Positions 1-11,594 are shown, numbered from the stretch's first letter. The stretch: 64,000 nucleotides of DNA from Protonemura montana (GCA_947568835.1 OX387611.1:62001-126000); one strand, 5' to 3'. Notes: generated from the sequence alone by a model not told the origin. Program-made: numbers and translations.

Positions 1-555
1 AAACCTCCTTAAAAGGCCATGATATATCCGTGGTATTATAAGATAGCAGAATTGAGAAGCTCTGTCAGGTGATCTCAGCATCTCCATGGCTACCAAACGT
101 TGAATCTACCATTGAACCTCCTATGCTAGACCATGATATACCCGTGGTAACATAAGATAGCAGAATTGAGAAGCTCTGGCTGGCGATCTGAGCATCTCCA
201 TGGCTACAGACGTTGAATCTACCATTGAACCTCCTATGCTAGGCCATGATATATCCGTGGTTACATAAGATAGCAGAATTGAGAAGCTCTGTCAGGCGAT
301 TTCAGCATCTCCATGGCTACAAACGTTGAATCTACCATTGAACCTCCTATGCTAGGCCATTATATACCCGTGGTAACATAAGAAAGCAGAATTGAGAAGC
401 TCTGTCAGGCGATCTCAGCATCTCCATAGCTACCAAACTTTGAATCTACCATTGAACCTCCTATGCTAGGCCTGTATACCCGTGGTAACATAAGATTGCA
501 GAATTGAGAAGCTCTGTCAGGCAATTTCAGCATCTCCATGGCTGAAAAACGTAAA
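1..555. repeat. 114-bp satellite block, unit 1
   Basis: About five head-to-tail copies of a ~114-bp monomer. Recognisable words are CCTCCTATGCTAGGCCATGA, GTGGTAACATAAGATAGCAG and AGCATCTCCATGGCTACCAA. The monomers differ by a few percent and the last one decays towards the spacer. The window starts inside this block, at the same point that begins each later unit (6577, 17688, 24260, 30597). No coding potential is evident. The same monomer recurs at the start of every unit and hosts most of the transposon insertions. Confidence 0.95.
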
Positions 556-963
556 ATCATTAAATTACCATACAATTTCCATACGTTTAATCTACCATTA
601 GGACTAGGAGGTTATAACGTCTGTAAGTGAAATGATCGCTCCCTGTATCTATTGGCATTATTCAGAAACGGGCAGGATATTGAAAAGGAGGTATTTGAGA
701 ATATGGAGAGGGCCTAAAGGAGAATGAAAAGGGTCTATGGGAGAATCGAGAAGATCTGAAGGAATATGTTGAGGGAGATGGAACAGTGCAAATTTGCACC
801 TCAACAGTAAAACTCCTACACGCAACCCGCAGTTCAAACTTGGCTCCTCCACGCTAAAACGCCTCCACGCAACCCGCAGTGCAAACTTTTCTCCGCTTAA
901 ATGAAGAAGAAGCAGCTAAATCAACGAGCAAGAGCACGACGAGTTAACTGAGTGCAGTTGTTA
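556..963. other. Spacer between satellite and minisatellite, unit 1
   Basis: Single-copy spacer within the unit, repeated nearly unchanged in every other unit. It contains a 15-bp direct repeat (CACGCAACCCGCAGT, near 808 and 868) and purine-rich sequence. I see no splice-flanked coding exon. The short minus-strand open frame here is kept only because the units are near-identical. Confidence 0.6.
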
Positions 964-1903
964 CCTGTCACCAGGCTGGTAGCTCTATCAGCTGAGAGGG
1001 CTGTGACCCTCTGCAGCCCTGTCCTGTCACCAGGCTGGAAGCTCTATCAGCTGAGAGGGCTGTGACCCTCTGCAGCCCTGTCCTGTCACCAGGCTGGTAG
1101 CTCTATCAGCTGAAAGGGCTGCGACCCTCTGCAGCCCTGTTCCGTCACCAGGCTGGTAGCTCTATCAGCTGAGAGGGCTGCGACCCTCTGCAGCCCTGTC
1201 CTGTCACCAGGCTGGTAGCTCTATCAGCTGAGAGGGCTGCGACCCTCTGCAGCCCTGTACTGTCACCAGGCTGGTAGCTCTATCAGCTGAGAGGGCTGTG
1301 ATCCTCTGCAGCACTGTCCTGTCACCAGGCTGGTAGCTCTATCAGCTGAGAGGGCTGAAACCCTCTGCAGCCCTATCCTGTCACCAGGCTGGTAGCTCTA
1401 TCAGCTGAGAGGGCTGTGACCCTCTGCAGCCCTGTCCTGTCACCAGGCTGGAAGCTCTATCAGCTGAGAGGGCTGTGACCCTCTGCAGCCCTGTCTTGAC
1501 ACTAGGCAGGTAGCTCTATCAGCTGAGAAGGCTGCGAACCTCTGCAGCCCTGTCCTGTCACCAGGCTGGTAGCTCTATCAGCTGAGAGGGCTGTGACCTT
1601 CTGCAGCCCTGTCCTGTCGCCAGGCTGGTAGCTCTATCAGCTGAGATGGCTGCGATCCTCTGCAGACCTGTCCTGTCACCAGGCTGGTAGCTCTATCAGC
1701 TGAGATGGCTGCGATCCTCTGCAGCCCTGTCCTGTCACCAGGCTGGAAGCTCTATTAGCTGAGAGGGCTGTGACCTTCTGCAGCCCTGTCCTGTCGCCAG
1801 GCTGGTAGCTCTATCAGCTGAGAGGGCTGTGACTCTCTGCAGCCCTGTCCTGTCACCAGGCTGGTAGCTCTATCAGCTGAGAGGGCGTCGACTCTCTGTA
1901 GCC
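964..1903. repeat. 59-bp minisatellite, unit 1 (~16 copies)
   Basis: Tandem array of a 59-bp monomer beginning CCTGTCACCAGGCTGGTAGC. Each monomer holds the dyad AGGGCTG-N10-CAGCCCT and an overlapping alternative hairpin AGAGGG-N6-CCCTCT. There are no unique spacers, so it is not a CRISPR array. The array stops at a variant monomer (GGGCGTCGACTCTCTGTAGC) that also closes most of the other arrays. Confidence 0.95.
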
Positions 1904-2608
1904 GTGAGGAAAGATGGTTAAGTTACTTCGGTCTGTTCACCTGTGTGCGTCGGTTTGACGTCACCAGGAGATTAAAAGCGATTTAATCTCAAATATTTGG
2001 ATAATTATTTAATCAGCCCCAAGCTTCTTCTTTTATTTGTTGAACCATACGAAACTATTATATACAAAGTAATATAAAAGCTGTGAAATCTAAAATACAA
2101 CCTATACGAAGGTTCCAGCAGCGTTATGCAAAGAATTAGGCTTAATTAGAGGAAATAACAGAATGGTTAATCTGTTTTTTCGGAATGCTAGGTTTCAGCC
2201 AAATTTCGCCAATTTTTTCTCAGATATGCTGGGTTCAATGATTGAATAATAACTCATTTAACAATAACAAGAATTTCACGAACAGAATAAAAAAGGTCTA
2301 TTTCTTGGAGGCCTTCATCTTGGATTCAGGAATCCCACACATGTGAATAACCACCGACTCTCTGGAGAAGAATTGTGAATGCAGGTCACTGAAGTGGCAA
2401 CAATGGTTGTCTAGGTGACATCGACAATCCCAACGAGGCATGGGAAACAATAAAACGCAAGAAATGTGGCGTGAAGACCAAACAAAGGGGTCATTGCCTC
2501 GGAAACTTTACTTTATTATCTAAACTTTCGACGTTTCAAGATTCGTGTGTAAAACAGCGACATACTTTTCAATCTGATATTAATCAGCAAAGTTAAAGAT
2601 CCGAAAAA
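1904..2608 (+). promoter_or_regulatory. Upstream region of gene copy 1 with a perfect CRE octamer
   Basis: AT-rich spacer between the minisatellite and exon E1. A perfect TGACGTCA palindrome (consensus CRE/ATF site) lies at 1956-1963. It is followed by a 9-bp inverted repeat GAGATTAAA/TTTAATCTC (1968-1976 and 1982-1990). The CRE is kept in all six units. The transcription start cannot be placed; an untranslated 5' exon may lie here. That it acts as the gene's promoter is inferred from position. Confidence 0.4.
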
Positions 2609-5135
2609 ATGTCTTCTTCGCCTAAGAGCACCGCGCAGGGAGCTGCAGTTAAGTCGTTGACCTGGTTCGACCAGAGTGTACAAGAAGAAGAAGCAGAAGC
2701 CAACTCTATCAAATCCTTGTCTGGGGGTCTGCAAGAGTTTGAAGATTCGAGCAGCGACCGGACAGTGAAGCCAGCTGATTGTTCCCTCGACTCCGAGGTG
2801 AACAGGACATGTGGCGAATCATCACAGCTCGTAGCCGGTGAGTAAATTAATAAATAAACCAGGGATATGAACTAATGACCTGCCCAATTGGCTTCACTTT
2901 GGCCATGGTCTCGGGATCAAAAACTGTTATTTCAAATGTCAAAGAGTTATAATGTACTGAAAAGTGTGATGCATGTGATATTGTTCGACGAATAATGAAT
3001 AAGATGTTATTGTAGATTAATTTCAGACATAGATTTGCAAGCCTTATCTGTCAAATAATCATCTTGTGTGCGTGTGACAATAGAATAACTATTGCTATCG
3101 TTTTTACCACGAAGCTGCTGAAGAAGAATTGAACTTGACTGACAGGTCCAATAAATCCGATCTGCACCGGTTTGTTTGTCCACAGACCCTAGTGTTGGAG
3201 CTGAGGAAGTCTCCGTTACCAAAAAAAATGAAGATCTTGTTGGCGATGAGATGCATTGCCATGAACAGCACTGCCAAGAAGAACCCTTGGCTTCCAATAA
3301 GCCCATGGATAACATCATTGACACCATTGCAGACACCAAAGACCAGGAAGCCGAGGAAGGTGTGGCTAAAAACATGGTTGCGGCGGAGAACGACAGCCAC
3401 GACCTGTACTGGTCGGACCTCTTGGAGGATCTGTACATGGACGTCATCGCATCTGACAGCATTCCGCTGAGCAGAGGCAGAACTATGTTCAGTAAGTACA
3501 TACCAGCAGCAGATCATGGCATGCCAGCTGCAAGATGTCATAGTAAACTGTTAAGCGTGTTGTTAACACCGGTTCTCATGAGATCACCAAAGTCTAGGAA
3601 TACTGTGCTGGTGCAGGATTTGGATAGGTGACCATCGTACACATGACCAGTTTTTTTCGGAAAAGATGTTGCAAGGATAAAATTTGTATTGCAACTCCAC
3701 TTGACTTGCTTTTCAACCGCTCTATCAATAGATTTGTCTAGGACTTCTGTTGTTCAAGTTGTACCGTCCTTTGGAACGGACGTTAGGCCGGACGTCCCTT
3801 GGTCTTTGACAGAAGTAGGCTACTTGCCGGTTCAGGATTTCCTCGCCACCCTTTTGGGTTAGGTTATTTATCCATTTATTTATTAACGCCATTAGACTTG
3901 TGCCACAGGGCCTGTTGTCAAGACAGTTCGTCGTTAAACACAATAATAAAGCAAGATGTTAAAGAAATTCCGGCTTGACATGGGTTACTTATTAGCGCGT
4001 CTTTCTGCAGAGATGAACGCTGGGGATTTAGTCGAGGAAGAAGAAATGAACTTTATTCACGAATGCCTGTCCGCCCTGAACCCAAACGAGACAATCGCTG
4101 ATGCAATTAACGGAGATCGTCTAGAAAATCCAAATCATAGCGATGGTAAGTAGATTGCATTTCATTTGCCTGCTTTTTCCTTCTCTTACCAGTCTTTCAA
4201 GAATAGTCATTGTTGTAATTCAACGCGTCATATTCTGGGTATGTGCTCTCCTGACTCGGTACATATGAAGGAAAATATGACCGGTATATACTTGGGAGCA
4301 ATCAGTTTACAAGTTGGATATCTCGGTAGATACAAGTTGGGGTTGGATTGATTCGTGGTTTGTTCTAGAATATAAGAAGCTATCGCGCTATTTACTTATA
4401 TTTAAACACTCACCACTTACCACTTGAAGATTTCCTAGTGATGGCCTTGTAAACTTTCTTCCTGTTATGTGCGTTCCTTTGTGCCCTACCGTTGTGTGTT
4501 ACGAGTCCTGATCAGTTCTGTTCTTTATGTTTCAAGATGAAACTACCGACGTCACACTGGCTTACTGCGAGCGGGCTTCTGCTGATGAGAAGCCGAGCGG
4601 TGAACCAACATCTCTCTCCAATCACCCTGACATCGGGATATCGGACCTCTCTGCTTCTGGATGTTCGGCCGTCGTCCCCCAGCCTGGGGTTTCTTCATCA
4701 GTAGAAGAAGCAGTCCAAGATCTGCACGATCTACAGCGAGTTCAAGGTGTGGAAAATATGGAGCCAACTGAACCAGCAATGATGATTGATCCGCCAGCTG
4801 TTCACCTCCTGGTAGCTTTTTATCAGGAAAAAGTGGAGGAACAAATAGAGAAACTGAACGACGAAGAAAAGAAAAAAGAAGAAGGCAAAGGTGATTGCTT
4901 TGAAATATTGACATTGGAAGCTGATAGAGACAATAGAAAAGAGGATGCAGGACCTGACCAACTCTGCGAGGTCGATAAATCAGATTGTCTTAAAGAGTCT
5001 GTTTACGACTGGAAAGACAATATTTCGGAGCACGGAAAACGTCTTAGCGCATGGCGAAGGTTCGTGCGATGCATGCGGCGTTGCGTGCCGTGCGTTGGCC
5101 AACGCAAAGGCTCGAAGCCCTATGGTTCGAACTAG
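2609..5135 (+). CDS. Tandem-array gene, copy 1, long isoform (E1-E2-E4)
   Basis: I do not recognise the protein. Exons: E1 2609-2837, E2 3186-3491, E4 4537-5135. The donors are GTGAGT and GTAAGT, the acceptors CCACAG and TTCAAG. All junctions are phase 1, giving 377 aa. E1 (residues 1-76) is Ser/Glu-rich. E2 (77-178) is acidic with a His/Cys cluster (DEMHCHEQHC). E4 (179-377) holds a charged predicted helix (HLLVAFYQEKVEEQIEKLND, about 268-287), then a Lys/Glu run, and ends in a basic, Cys-rich tail (RRFVRCMRRCVPC). No signal peptide or membrane segment is visible, so it is probably intracellular. Support for coding: open frames joined by consensus splice sites, compatible phases in all copies, and mainly synonymous differences in a divergent E2 patch of copies 5 and 6. 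The start is the only ATG with an open frame into the E1 donor. Function unknown. Confidence 0.62.
3956..5135 (+). CDS. Tandem-array gene, copy 1, short isoform (E3-E4)
   Basis: Alternative first exon E3 (3956-4145) begins at an ATG and ends at donor GTAAGT in phase 1, matching the E4 acceptor (4537-5135). This gives 262 aa. E3 encodes MLKKFRLDMGYLLARLSAEM and then an acidic stretch (LVEEEEMNFIHECLSAL). Just upstream the frame is closed by TAA codons. The only nearby AG dinucleotides lack a pyrimidine tract and are in the wrong phase for E2. E3 is therefore best read as a first exon with its own promoter. An Inr-like ACAGTTCG lies at about 3921, with TA-rich sequence (TTATTTATTAA) about 30 bp further upstream. 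The E3 protein sequence is identical in all six copies. Function unknown. Confidence 0.55.
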
Positions 5136-5251
5136 TGTCAGAGTGACACGGTGTCTTGAGTAAGGGGACCTAGACCTAGGGGAAAAAACAAAAAAACTCA
5201 CAAACACAACCAAACACACTGCCACTGACACTGACAAAGACTCTAACAATA

Positions 5252-5785
5252 GACTTGAAAAAGGATATTCTAGCCCGAAGGCCCAAAGTCAAGGTACGAA
5301 TGCCCTTGCCTTTGGGTCCTTAGGGCTAGCAATCATCCAAGCCACGACCACCTTGGCATTCAAGCAAAAACACTCTTACATGACTTAAACACCTACAAAC
5401 TCACTGACACCGAAAAAGACATAACAATAAGACTTGAAAAAGGAGATTCTAGCCCGAAGGCCCAAAGTCAAGGTACGAATGCCCTTGCCTTTGGGTCCTT
5501 AGGGCTAGCAATTATCCAAGCCACGACCACCTTGGCATTCAAGCAAAAACACTCTTACATGACTTACACATCTACAAACTCACTGACACCGACAAAGACA
5601 TAACAATAAGACTTGAAAAAGGAGATTCTAGCCCGAAGGCCCAAAGTCAAGGTACGAATGCCCTTGGCTTCGGGTCCTAAGAGCTAGCAATCCTCCAAGC
5701 CACGACCATCTTGGCACTCAAGCAAAAACACTCTTACATGACTTACACACCTTCACGGACATAGACACAAACACAACAAAAACCC
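5252..5785 (+). repeat. 179-bp repeats in the 3' UTR, copy 1 (3 copies)
   Basis: Three head-to-tail copies starting near 5252, 5431 and 5610, each beginning GACTTGAAAAAGGA and containing CTAGCCCGAAGGCCCAAAGT. They lie between the E4 stop and the polyadenylation signal, so they are probably transcribed. No open frame runs through them. Confidence 0.9.
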
Positions 5786-6223
5786 AGGTCGAAAGTTCTT
5801 GAGCTCAGGACACAACAGGATTAGGCCTACGGGGGAAACCTGTATAAAAAAAACGCACTATGCCTGTCACCTCAAGGGTGGTGTGGAAGAACAGGCGGGT
5901 GACAACTCACTAAAAGTAAGAAGATCCCGGTGTCACTCAAAACCATGGTCTATCCACGAGTGAAACTGCAAGTGTCAAACTTTGATTGGTTGTGTCAAGT
6001 GGTATGCTTGACTGGCTGACCTGGCTGTATTTTAAAAAGATTAGCGGACGATAGCTTCGGCTGGGTGCATACTTCATGGCTACCACGAGAGAAGAGGTCT
6101 CGACATGGTGGAGGGAACATTGAGAAAACAGGAGCAACGGACAAAGAAAGACGGAGACGAAGACCCGACGAGAGCAAGAGAGATGGCTTTGTCGAGGAAC
6201 TCTTGTGCAGAAGAACATAACTG

Positions 6224-6259
6224 TGTACATAACTTTGTACATAAGATTTCTGCAATAAA
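6224..6259 (+). terminator. Polyadenylation signal and Pumilio-like sites, copy 1
   Basis: AATAAA at 6254-6259 lies about 1.1 kb after the E4 stop. Two TGTACATA octamers (6224-6231 and 6236-6243) match the UGUANAUA Pumilio consensus and sit 11-30 bases upstream of it. Decayed satellite begins about 100 bp later, which suggests the transcript ends here. Confidence 0.55.
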
Positions 6260-6362
6260 TGGCTTAAAATTTCACTTTTTTTGATGTCTTTACCTGTGCA
6301 TAATAACCTTGTGACCTTGAAATACTTTCTCATAGTACATTTTTCCCAGGTTTGTCCCGATA

Positions 6363-7130
6363 GGGCTATGATACACCCTTAGTTTCTAAAGTAGCCAGAA
6401 TTGAGAAGCTCTGTCAAGCAATATTAGCATCTCCATGGCCACTAAAAGTTAAATCTACTATTGAATATCCTATGCTAGGCCATGATATACCCATGGTAAC
6501 ATAAGATATCAGAATTTAGAAGCTCCGTCAGGCGATCCTAGCATCTTAATGGCTAACAAACGTTGAATCTATTATTAAACCTCCTTGAAAGGCCATGATA
6601 TATCCGTGGTATTATAAGATAGCAGAATTGAGAAGCTCTGTCAGGTGATCTCAGCATCTCCATGGCTACCAAACGTTGAATCTACCATTGAACCTCCTAT
6701 GCTAGACCATGATATACCCGTGGTAACATAAGATAGCAGAATTGAGAAGCTCTGGCAGGCGATCTGAGCATCTCCATGGCTACAGACGTTGAATCTACCA
6801 TTGAACCTCCTATGCTAGGCCATGATATATCCGTGGTTACATAAGATAGCAGAATTGAGAAGCTCTGTCAGGCGATTTCAGCATCTCCATGGCTACAAAC
6901 GTTGAATCTACCATTGAACCTCCTATGCTAGGCCATTATATACCCGTGGTAACATAAGAAAGCAGAATTGAGAAGCTCTGTCAGGCGATCTCAGCATCTC
7001 CATAGCTACCAAACTTTGAATCTACCATTGAACCTCCTATGCTAGGCCTGTATACCCGTGGTAACATAAGATTGCAGAATTGAGAAGCTCTGTCAGGCAA
7101 TTTCAGCATCTCCATGGCTGAGAAACGTAA
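6363..7130. repeat. 114-bp satellite block, units 1/2 junction
   Basis: About seven monomers of the 114-bp satellite. The first two or three, directly after the polyadenylation region, are the most diverged. The unit boundary that matches the window start falls at 6577. Confidence 0.95.
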
Positions 7131-7539
7131 AATCATTAAATTACCATCCAATTTCCATACGTTTAATCTACCATTAGGACTAGGAGGTTATAACGTCTGT
7201 AAGTGAAATGATCGCTCCCTGTATCTATTGGCATTATTCAGAAACGGGCAGGATATTGAAAAGGAGGTATTTGAGAATATGGAGAGGGCCTAAAGGAGAA
7301 TGAAAAGGGTCTATGGGAGAATCGAGAAGATCTGAAAGAAAATGTTGAGGGAGATGGAACAGTGCAAATTTGCACCTCAACAGTAAAACTCCTACACGCA
7401 ACCCGCAGTTCAAACTTGGCTCCTCCACGCTAAAACGCCTCCACGCAACCCGCAGTGCAAACTTTTCTCCGCTTAAATGAAGAAGAAGCAGCTAAATCAA
7501 CGAGCAAGAGCACGACGAGTTAACTGAGTGCAGTTGTTA
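7131..7539. other. Spacer, unit 2
   Basis: Near-identical to the unit 1 spacer, with a few substitutions. No gene seen. Confidence 0.6.
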
Positions 7540-8362
7540 CCTGTCACCAGGCTGGTAGCTCTATCAGCTGAGAGGGCTGTGACCCTCTGCAGCCCTGTCC
7601 TGTCACCAGGCTGGTAGCTCTATCAGCTGAAAGGGCAGCGACCCTCGGCAGCCCTGTACTGTCACCAGGCTGGTAGCTCTATCAGCTGAGAGGGCTGCGA
7701 CCCTCTGCAGCCCTGTCCTGTCACCAGGCTGGTAGCTCTATCAGCTGAGAGGGCTGTGACCCTCTGCAGCCCTGTCCTGTCACCAGGCTGGTAGCTCTAT
7801 CAGCTGAGAGGGCTGTGACCCTCTGCAGCCCTGTCCTGTCACCAGGCTGGAAGCTCTATCAGCTGAGAGGGCTGTGACCCTCTGCAGCCCTGTCCTGTCA
7901 CCAGGCTGGAAGCTCTATCAGCTGAGAGGGCTGTGACCCTCTGCAGCCCTGTCTTGACACTAGGCAGGTAGCTCTATCAGCTGAGAAGGCTGCGAACCTC
8001 TGCAGCCCTGTCCTGTCACCAGGCTGGTAGCTCTATCAGCTGAGAGGGCTGTGACCTTCTGCAGCCCTGTCCTGTCGCCAGGCTGGTAGCTCTATCAGCT
8101 GAGATGGCTGCGATCCTCTGCAGACCTGTCCTGTCACCAGGCTGGTAGCTCTATCAGCTGAGATGGCTGCGATCCTCTGCAGCCCTGTCCTGTCACCAGG
8201 CTGGAAGCTCTATTAGCTGAGAGGGCTGTGACCTTCTGCAGCCCTGTCCTGTCGCCAGGCTGGTAGCTCTATCAGCTGAGAGGGCTGTGACTCTCTGCAG
8301 CCCTGTCCTGTCACCAGGCTGGTAGCTCTATCAGCTGAGAGGGCGTCGACTCTCTGTAGCCG
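7540..8362. repeat. 59-bp minisatellite, unit 2 (~14 copies)
   Basis: Same monomer as at 964, about two copies fewer. The 3' half of the array is almost identical to that of unit 1, so the length change lies in the 5' half. Confidence 0.95.
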
Positions 8363-9067
8363 TGAGGAAAGATGGTTAAGTTACTTCGGTCTGTTCACCT
8401 GTGTGCGTCGGTTTGACGTCACCAGGAGATTAAAAGCGATTTAATCTCAAATATTTGGATAATTATTTAATCAGCCCCAAGCTTCTTCTTTTATTTGTTG
8501 AACCATACGAAACTATTATAAACAAAGTAATATAAAAGCTGTGAAATCTAAAATACAACCTATACGAAGGTTCTAGCAGCGTTAAAGCAATGAATTAGGC
8601 TTAATTAGAGGAAATAACAGAATGGTTAATCTGTTTTTTCGGAATGCTAGGTTTCAGCCAAATTTCGCCAATTTTTTCTCAGATATGCTGGGTTCAATGA
8701 TTGAATAATAACTCATTTAACAATAACAAGAATTTCACGAACAGAATAAAAAAGGTCTATTTCTTGGAGACCTTCATCTTGGAGACAGGAATCCCACACA
8801 TGTTAATAACCACCGACTCTCTGGAGAAGAATTGTGAATGCAGGTCACTGAAGTGGCAACAATGGTTGTCTAGGTGACATCGACAATCCCAACGAGGCAT
8901 GGGAAACAATAAAACGCAAGAAATGTGGCGTAAAGACCAAACAAAGGGGTCATTGCCTCGGAAACTTTACTTTATTATCTAAACTTTCGACGTTTCAAGA
9001 TTCGTGTGTGAAGCAGCGACATACTTTCCAATCTGATATTAATCAGCAAAGTTAAAGATCCGAAAAA
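8363..9067 (+). promoter_or_regulatory. Upstream region of gene copy 2
   Basis: CRE octamer at 8414-8421 and the same inverted repeat just after it. Only scattered substitutions relative to unit 1. Confidence 0.4.
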
Positions 9068-11594
9068 ATGTCTTCTTCGCCTAAGAGCACCGCGCAGGGA
9101 GCTGCAGTTAAGTCGTTGACCTGGTTCGACCAGAGTGTACAAGAAGAAGAAGCAGAAGCCAACTCTATCAAATCCTTGTCTGGGGGTCTGCAAGAGTTTG
9201 AAGACTGGAGCAATGACCGGCCAGTGAAGCCAGCTGATTGTTCCCTCGACTCCGAGGTGAACAGGACATGTGGCGAATCATCACAGCTCGTAGCCGGTGA
9301 GTAAATTAATAAATAAACCAGGGATATGAACTAATGACCTGCCCAATTGGCTTCACTTTGGCCATGGTCTCGGGATCAAAAACTGTTATTTCAAATGTCA
9401 AAGAGTTATAATGTACTGAAAAGTGTGATGCATGTGATATTGTTCGACGAATAATGAATAAGATGTTATTGTAGATTAATTTCAGACATAGATTTGCAAG
9501 CCTTATCTGTCAAATAATCATCTTGTGTGCGTGTGACAATAGAATAACTATTGCTATCGTTTTTACCACGAAGCTGCTGAAGAAGAATTGAACTTGACTG
9601 ACAGGTCCAATAAATCCGATCTGCACCGGTTTGTTTGTCCACAGACCCTAGTGTTGGAGCTGAGGAAGTCTCCGTTACCAAAAAAAATGAAGATCTTGTT
9701 GGCGATGAGATGCATTGCCATGAACAGCACTGCCAAGAAGAACCCTTGGCTTCCAATAAGCCCATGGATAACATCATTGACACCATTGCAGACACCAAAG
9801 ACCAGGAAGCCGAGGAAGGTGTGGCTAAAAACATGGTTGCGGCGGAGAACGACAGCCACGACCTGTACTGGTCGGACCTCTTGGAGGATCTGTACATGGA
9901 CGTCATCGCATCTGACAGCATTCCGCTGAGCAAAGGCAGAACTATGTTCAGTAAGTACATACCAGCAGCAGATCATGGCATGCCAGCTGCAAGATGTCAT
10001 AGTAAACTGTTAAGCGTGTTGTTAACACCGGTTCTCATGAGATCACCAAAGTCTAGGAATACTGTGCTGGTGCAGGATTTGGATAGGTGACCATCGTACA
10101 CATGACCAGTTTTTTTCGAAAAAGATGTTGCAAGGATAAAATTTGTATTGCAACTCCACTTGACTTGCTTTTCAACCGCTCCATCAATAGATTTGTCTAG
10201 GACTTCTGTTGTTCAAGTTGTACCGTCCTTTGGAACGGACGTTAGGCCGGACGTCCCTTGGTCTTTGACAGAAGTAGGCTACTTGCCGGTTCAGGATTTC
10301 CTCGCCACCCTTTTGGGTTAGGTTATTTATCCATTTATTTATTAACGCCATTAGACTTGTGCCACAGGGCCTGTTGTCAAGACAGTTCGTCGTTAAACAC
10401 AATAATAAAGCAAGATGTTAAAGAAATTCCGGCTTGACATGGGTTACTTATTAGCGCGTCTTTCTGCAGAGATGAACGCTGGGGATTTAGTCGAGGAAGA
10501 AGAAATGAACTTTATTCACGAATGCCTGTCCGCCCTGAACCCAAACGAGACAATCGCTGATGCAATTAACGGAGATCGTCTAGAAAATCCAAATCATAGC
10601 GATGGTAAGTAGATTGCTTTTCATTTGCCTGCTTTTTCCTTCTCTTACCAGTCTTTCAAGAATAGTCATTGTTGTAATTCAACGCGTCATATTCTGGGTA
10701 TGTGCTCTCCTGACTCGGTACATATGAAGGAAAATATGACCGGTATATACTTAAGAGCAATCAGTTTACAAGTTGGATATCTCGGTAGATACAAGTTGGG
10801 GTTGGATTGATTCGTGGTTTGTTCTAGAATATAAGAAGCTATCGCGCTATTTACTTATATTTAAACACTCACCACTTACCACTTGAAGATTTCCTAGTGA
10901 TGGCCTTGTAAACTTTCTTCCTGTTATGTGCGTTCCTTTGTGCCCTACCGTTGTGTGTTACGAGTCCTGATCAGTTCTGTTCTTTATGTTTCAAGATGAA
11001 ACTACCGACGTCACACTGGCTTACTGCGAGCGGGCTTCTGCTGATGAGAAGCCGAGCGGTGAACCAACATCTCTCTCCAATCACCCTGACATCGGGATAT
11101 CGGACCTCTCTGCTTCTGGATGTTCGGCCGTCGTCCCCCAGCCTGGGGTTTCTTTATCAGTAGAAGAAGCAGTCCAAGATCTGCACGATCTACAGCGAGT
11201 TCAAGGTGTGGAAAATATGGAGCCAACTGAACCAGCAATGATGATTGATCCGCCAGCTGTTCACCTCCTGGTAGCTTTTTATCAGGAAAAAGTGGAGGAA
11301 CAAATAGAGAAACTGAACGACGAAGAAAAGAAAAAAGAAGAAGGCAAAGGTGATTGCTTTGAAATATTGACATTGGAAGCTGATAGAGACAATAGAAAAG
11401 AGGATGCAGGACCTGACCAACTCTGCGAGGTCGATAAATCAGATTGTCTTAAAGAGTCTGTTTACGACTGGAAAGACAATATTTCGGAGCACGGAAAACG
11501 TCTTAGCGCATGGCGAAGGTTCGTGCGATGCATGCGGCGTTGCGTGCCATGCGTTGGCCAACGCAAAGGCTCGAAAGCTTATGGTTCGAACTAG
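9068..11594 (+). CDS. Tandem-array gene, copy 2, long isoform
   Basis: Exons 9068-9296, 9645-9950 and 10996-11594, all splice sites intact, 377 aa. Differences from copy 1: E1 reads EDWSNDRPVK instead of EDSSSDRTVK, E2 has PLSKGRT, and E4 has GVSLSVEE and a KAYGSN C-terminus. From the end of E4 through the 3' UTR it resembles copy 5 more than its neighbours. Confidence 0.6.
10415..11594 (+). CDS. Tandem-array gene, copy 2, short isoform
   Basis: E3 10415-10604 joined to E4 10996-11594. The E3 product is identical to that of copy 1; E4 carries the copy 2 changes. Confidence 0.53.

Noticed and set aside
658..852. 64-codon minus-strand ORF present in every unit
   Set aside because: No splice or promoter context. 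It is kept only because units are near-identical, and it is disrupted in unit 6 without other change.
964..1903. 59-bp array as a CRISPR locus
   Set aside because: Monomers are contiguous with no unique spacers, and the context is a spliced eukaryotic gene array.
3007..3541. Minus-strand ORFs opposite E2
   Set aside because: They mirror the coding strand of E2 and run into intron. The substitution pattern fits the plus frame.
3920..3960. E3 as an internal exon following E2
   Set aside because: The available AG sites give the wrong phase or immediate stops, and there is no pyrimidine tract.
4166..4351. Open frame and good-looking acceptor (CTTACCAG) inside the E3-E4 intron
   Set aside because: Splicing E3 (phase 1) into it meets a TAG within five codons. 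It could be a poison exon, but nothing supports a coding exon.
5091..5106. 16-bp perfect palindrome TGCGTTGGCCAACGCA in E4
   Set aside because: It lies within the coding tail (CVGQRKG) and no regulatory role can be supported.
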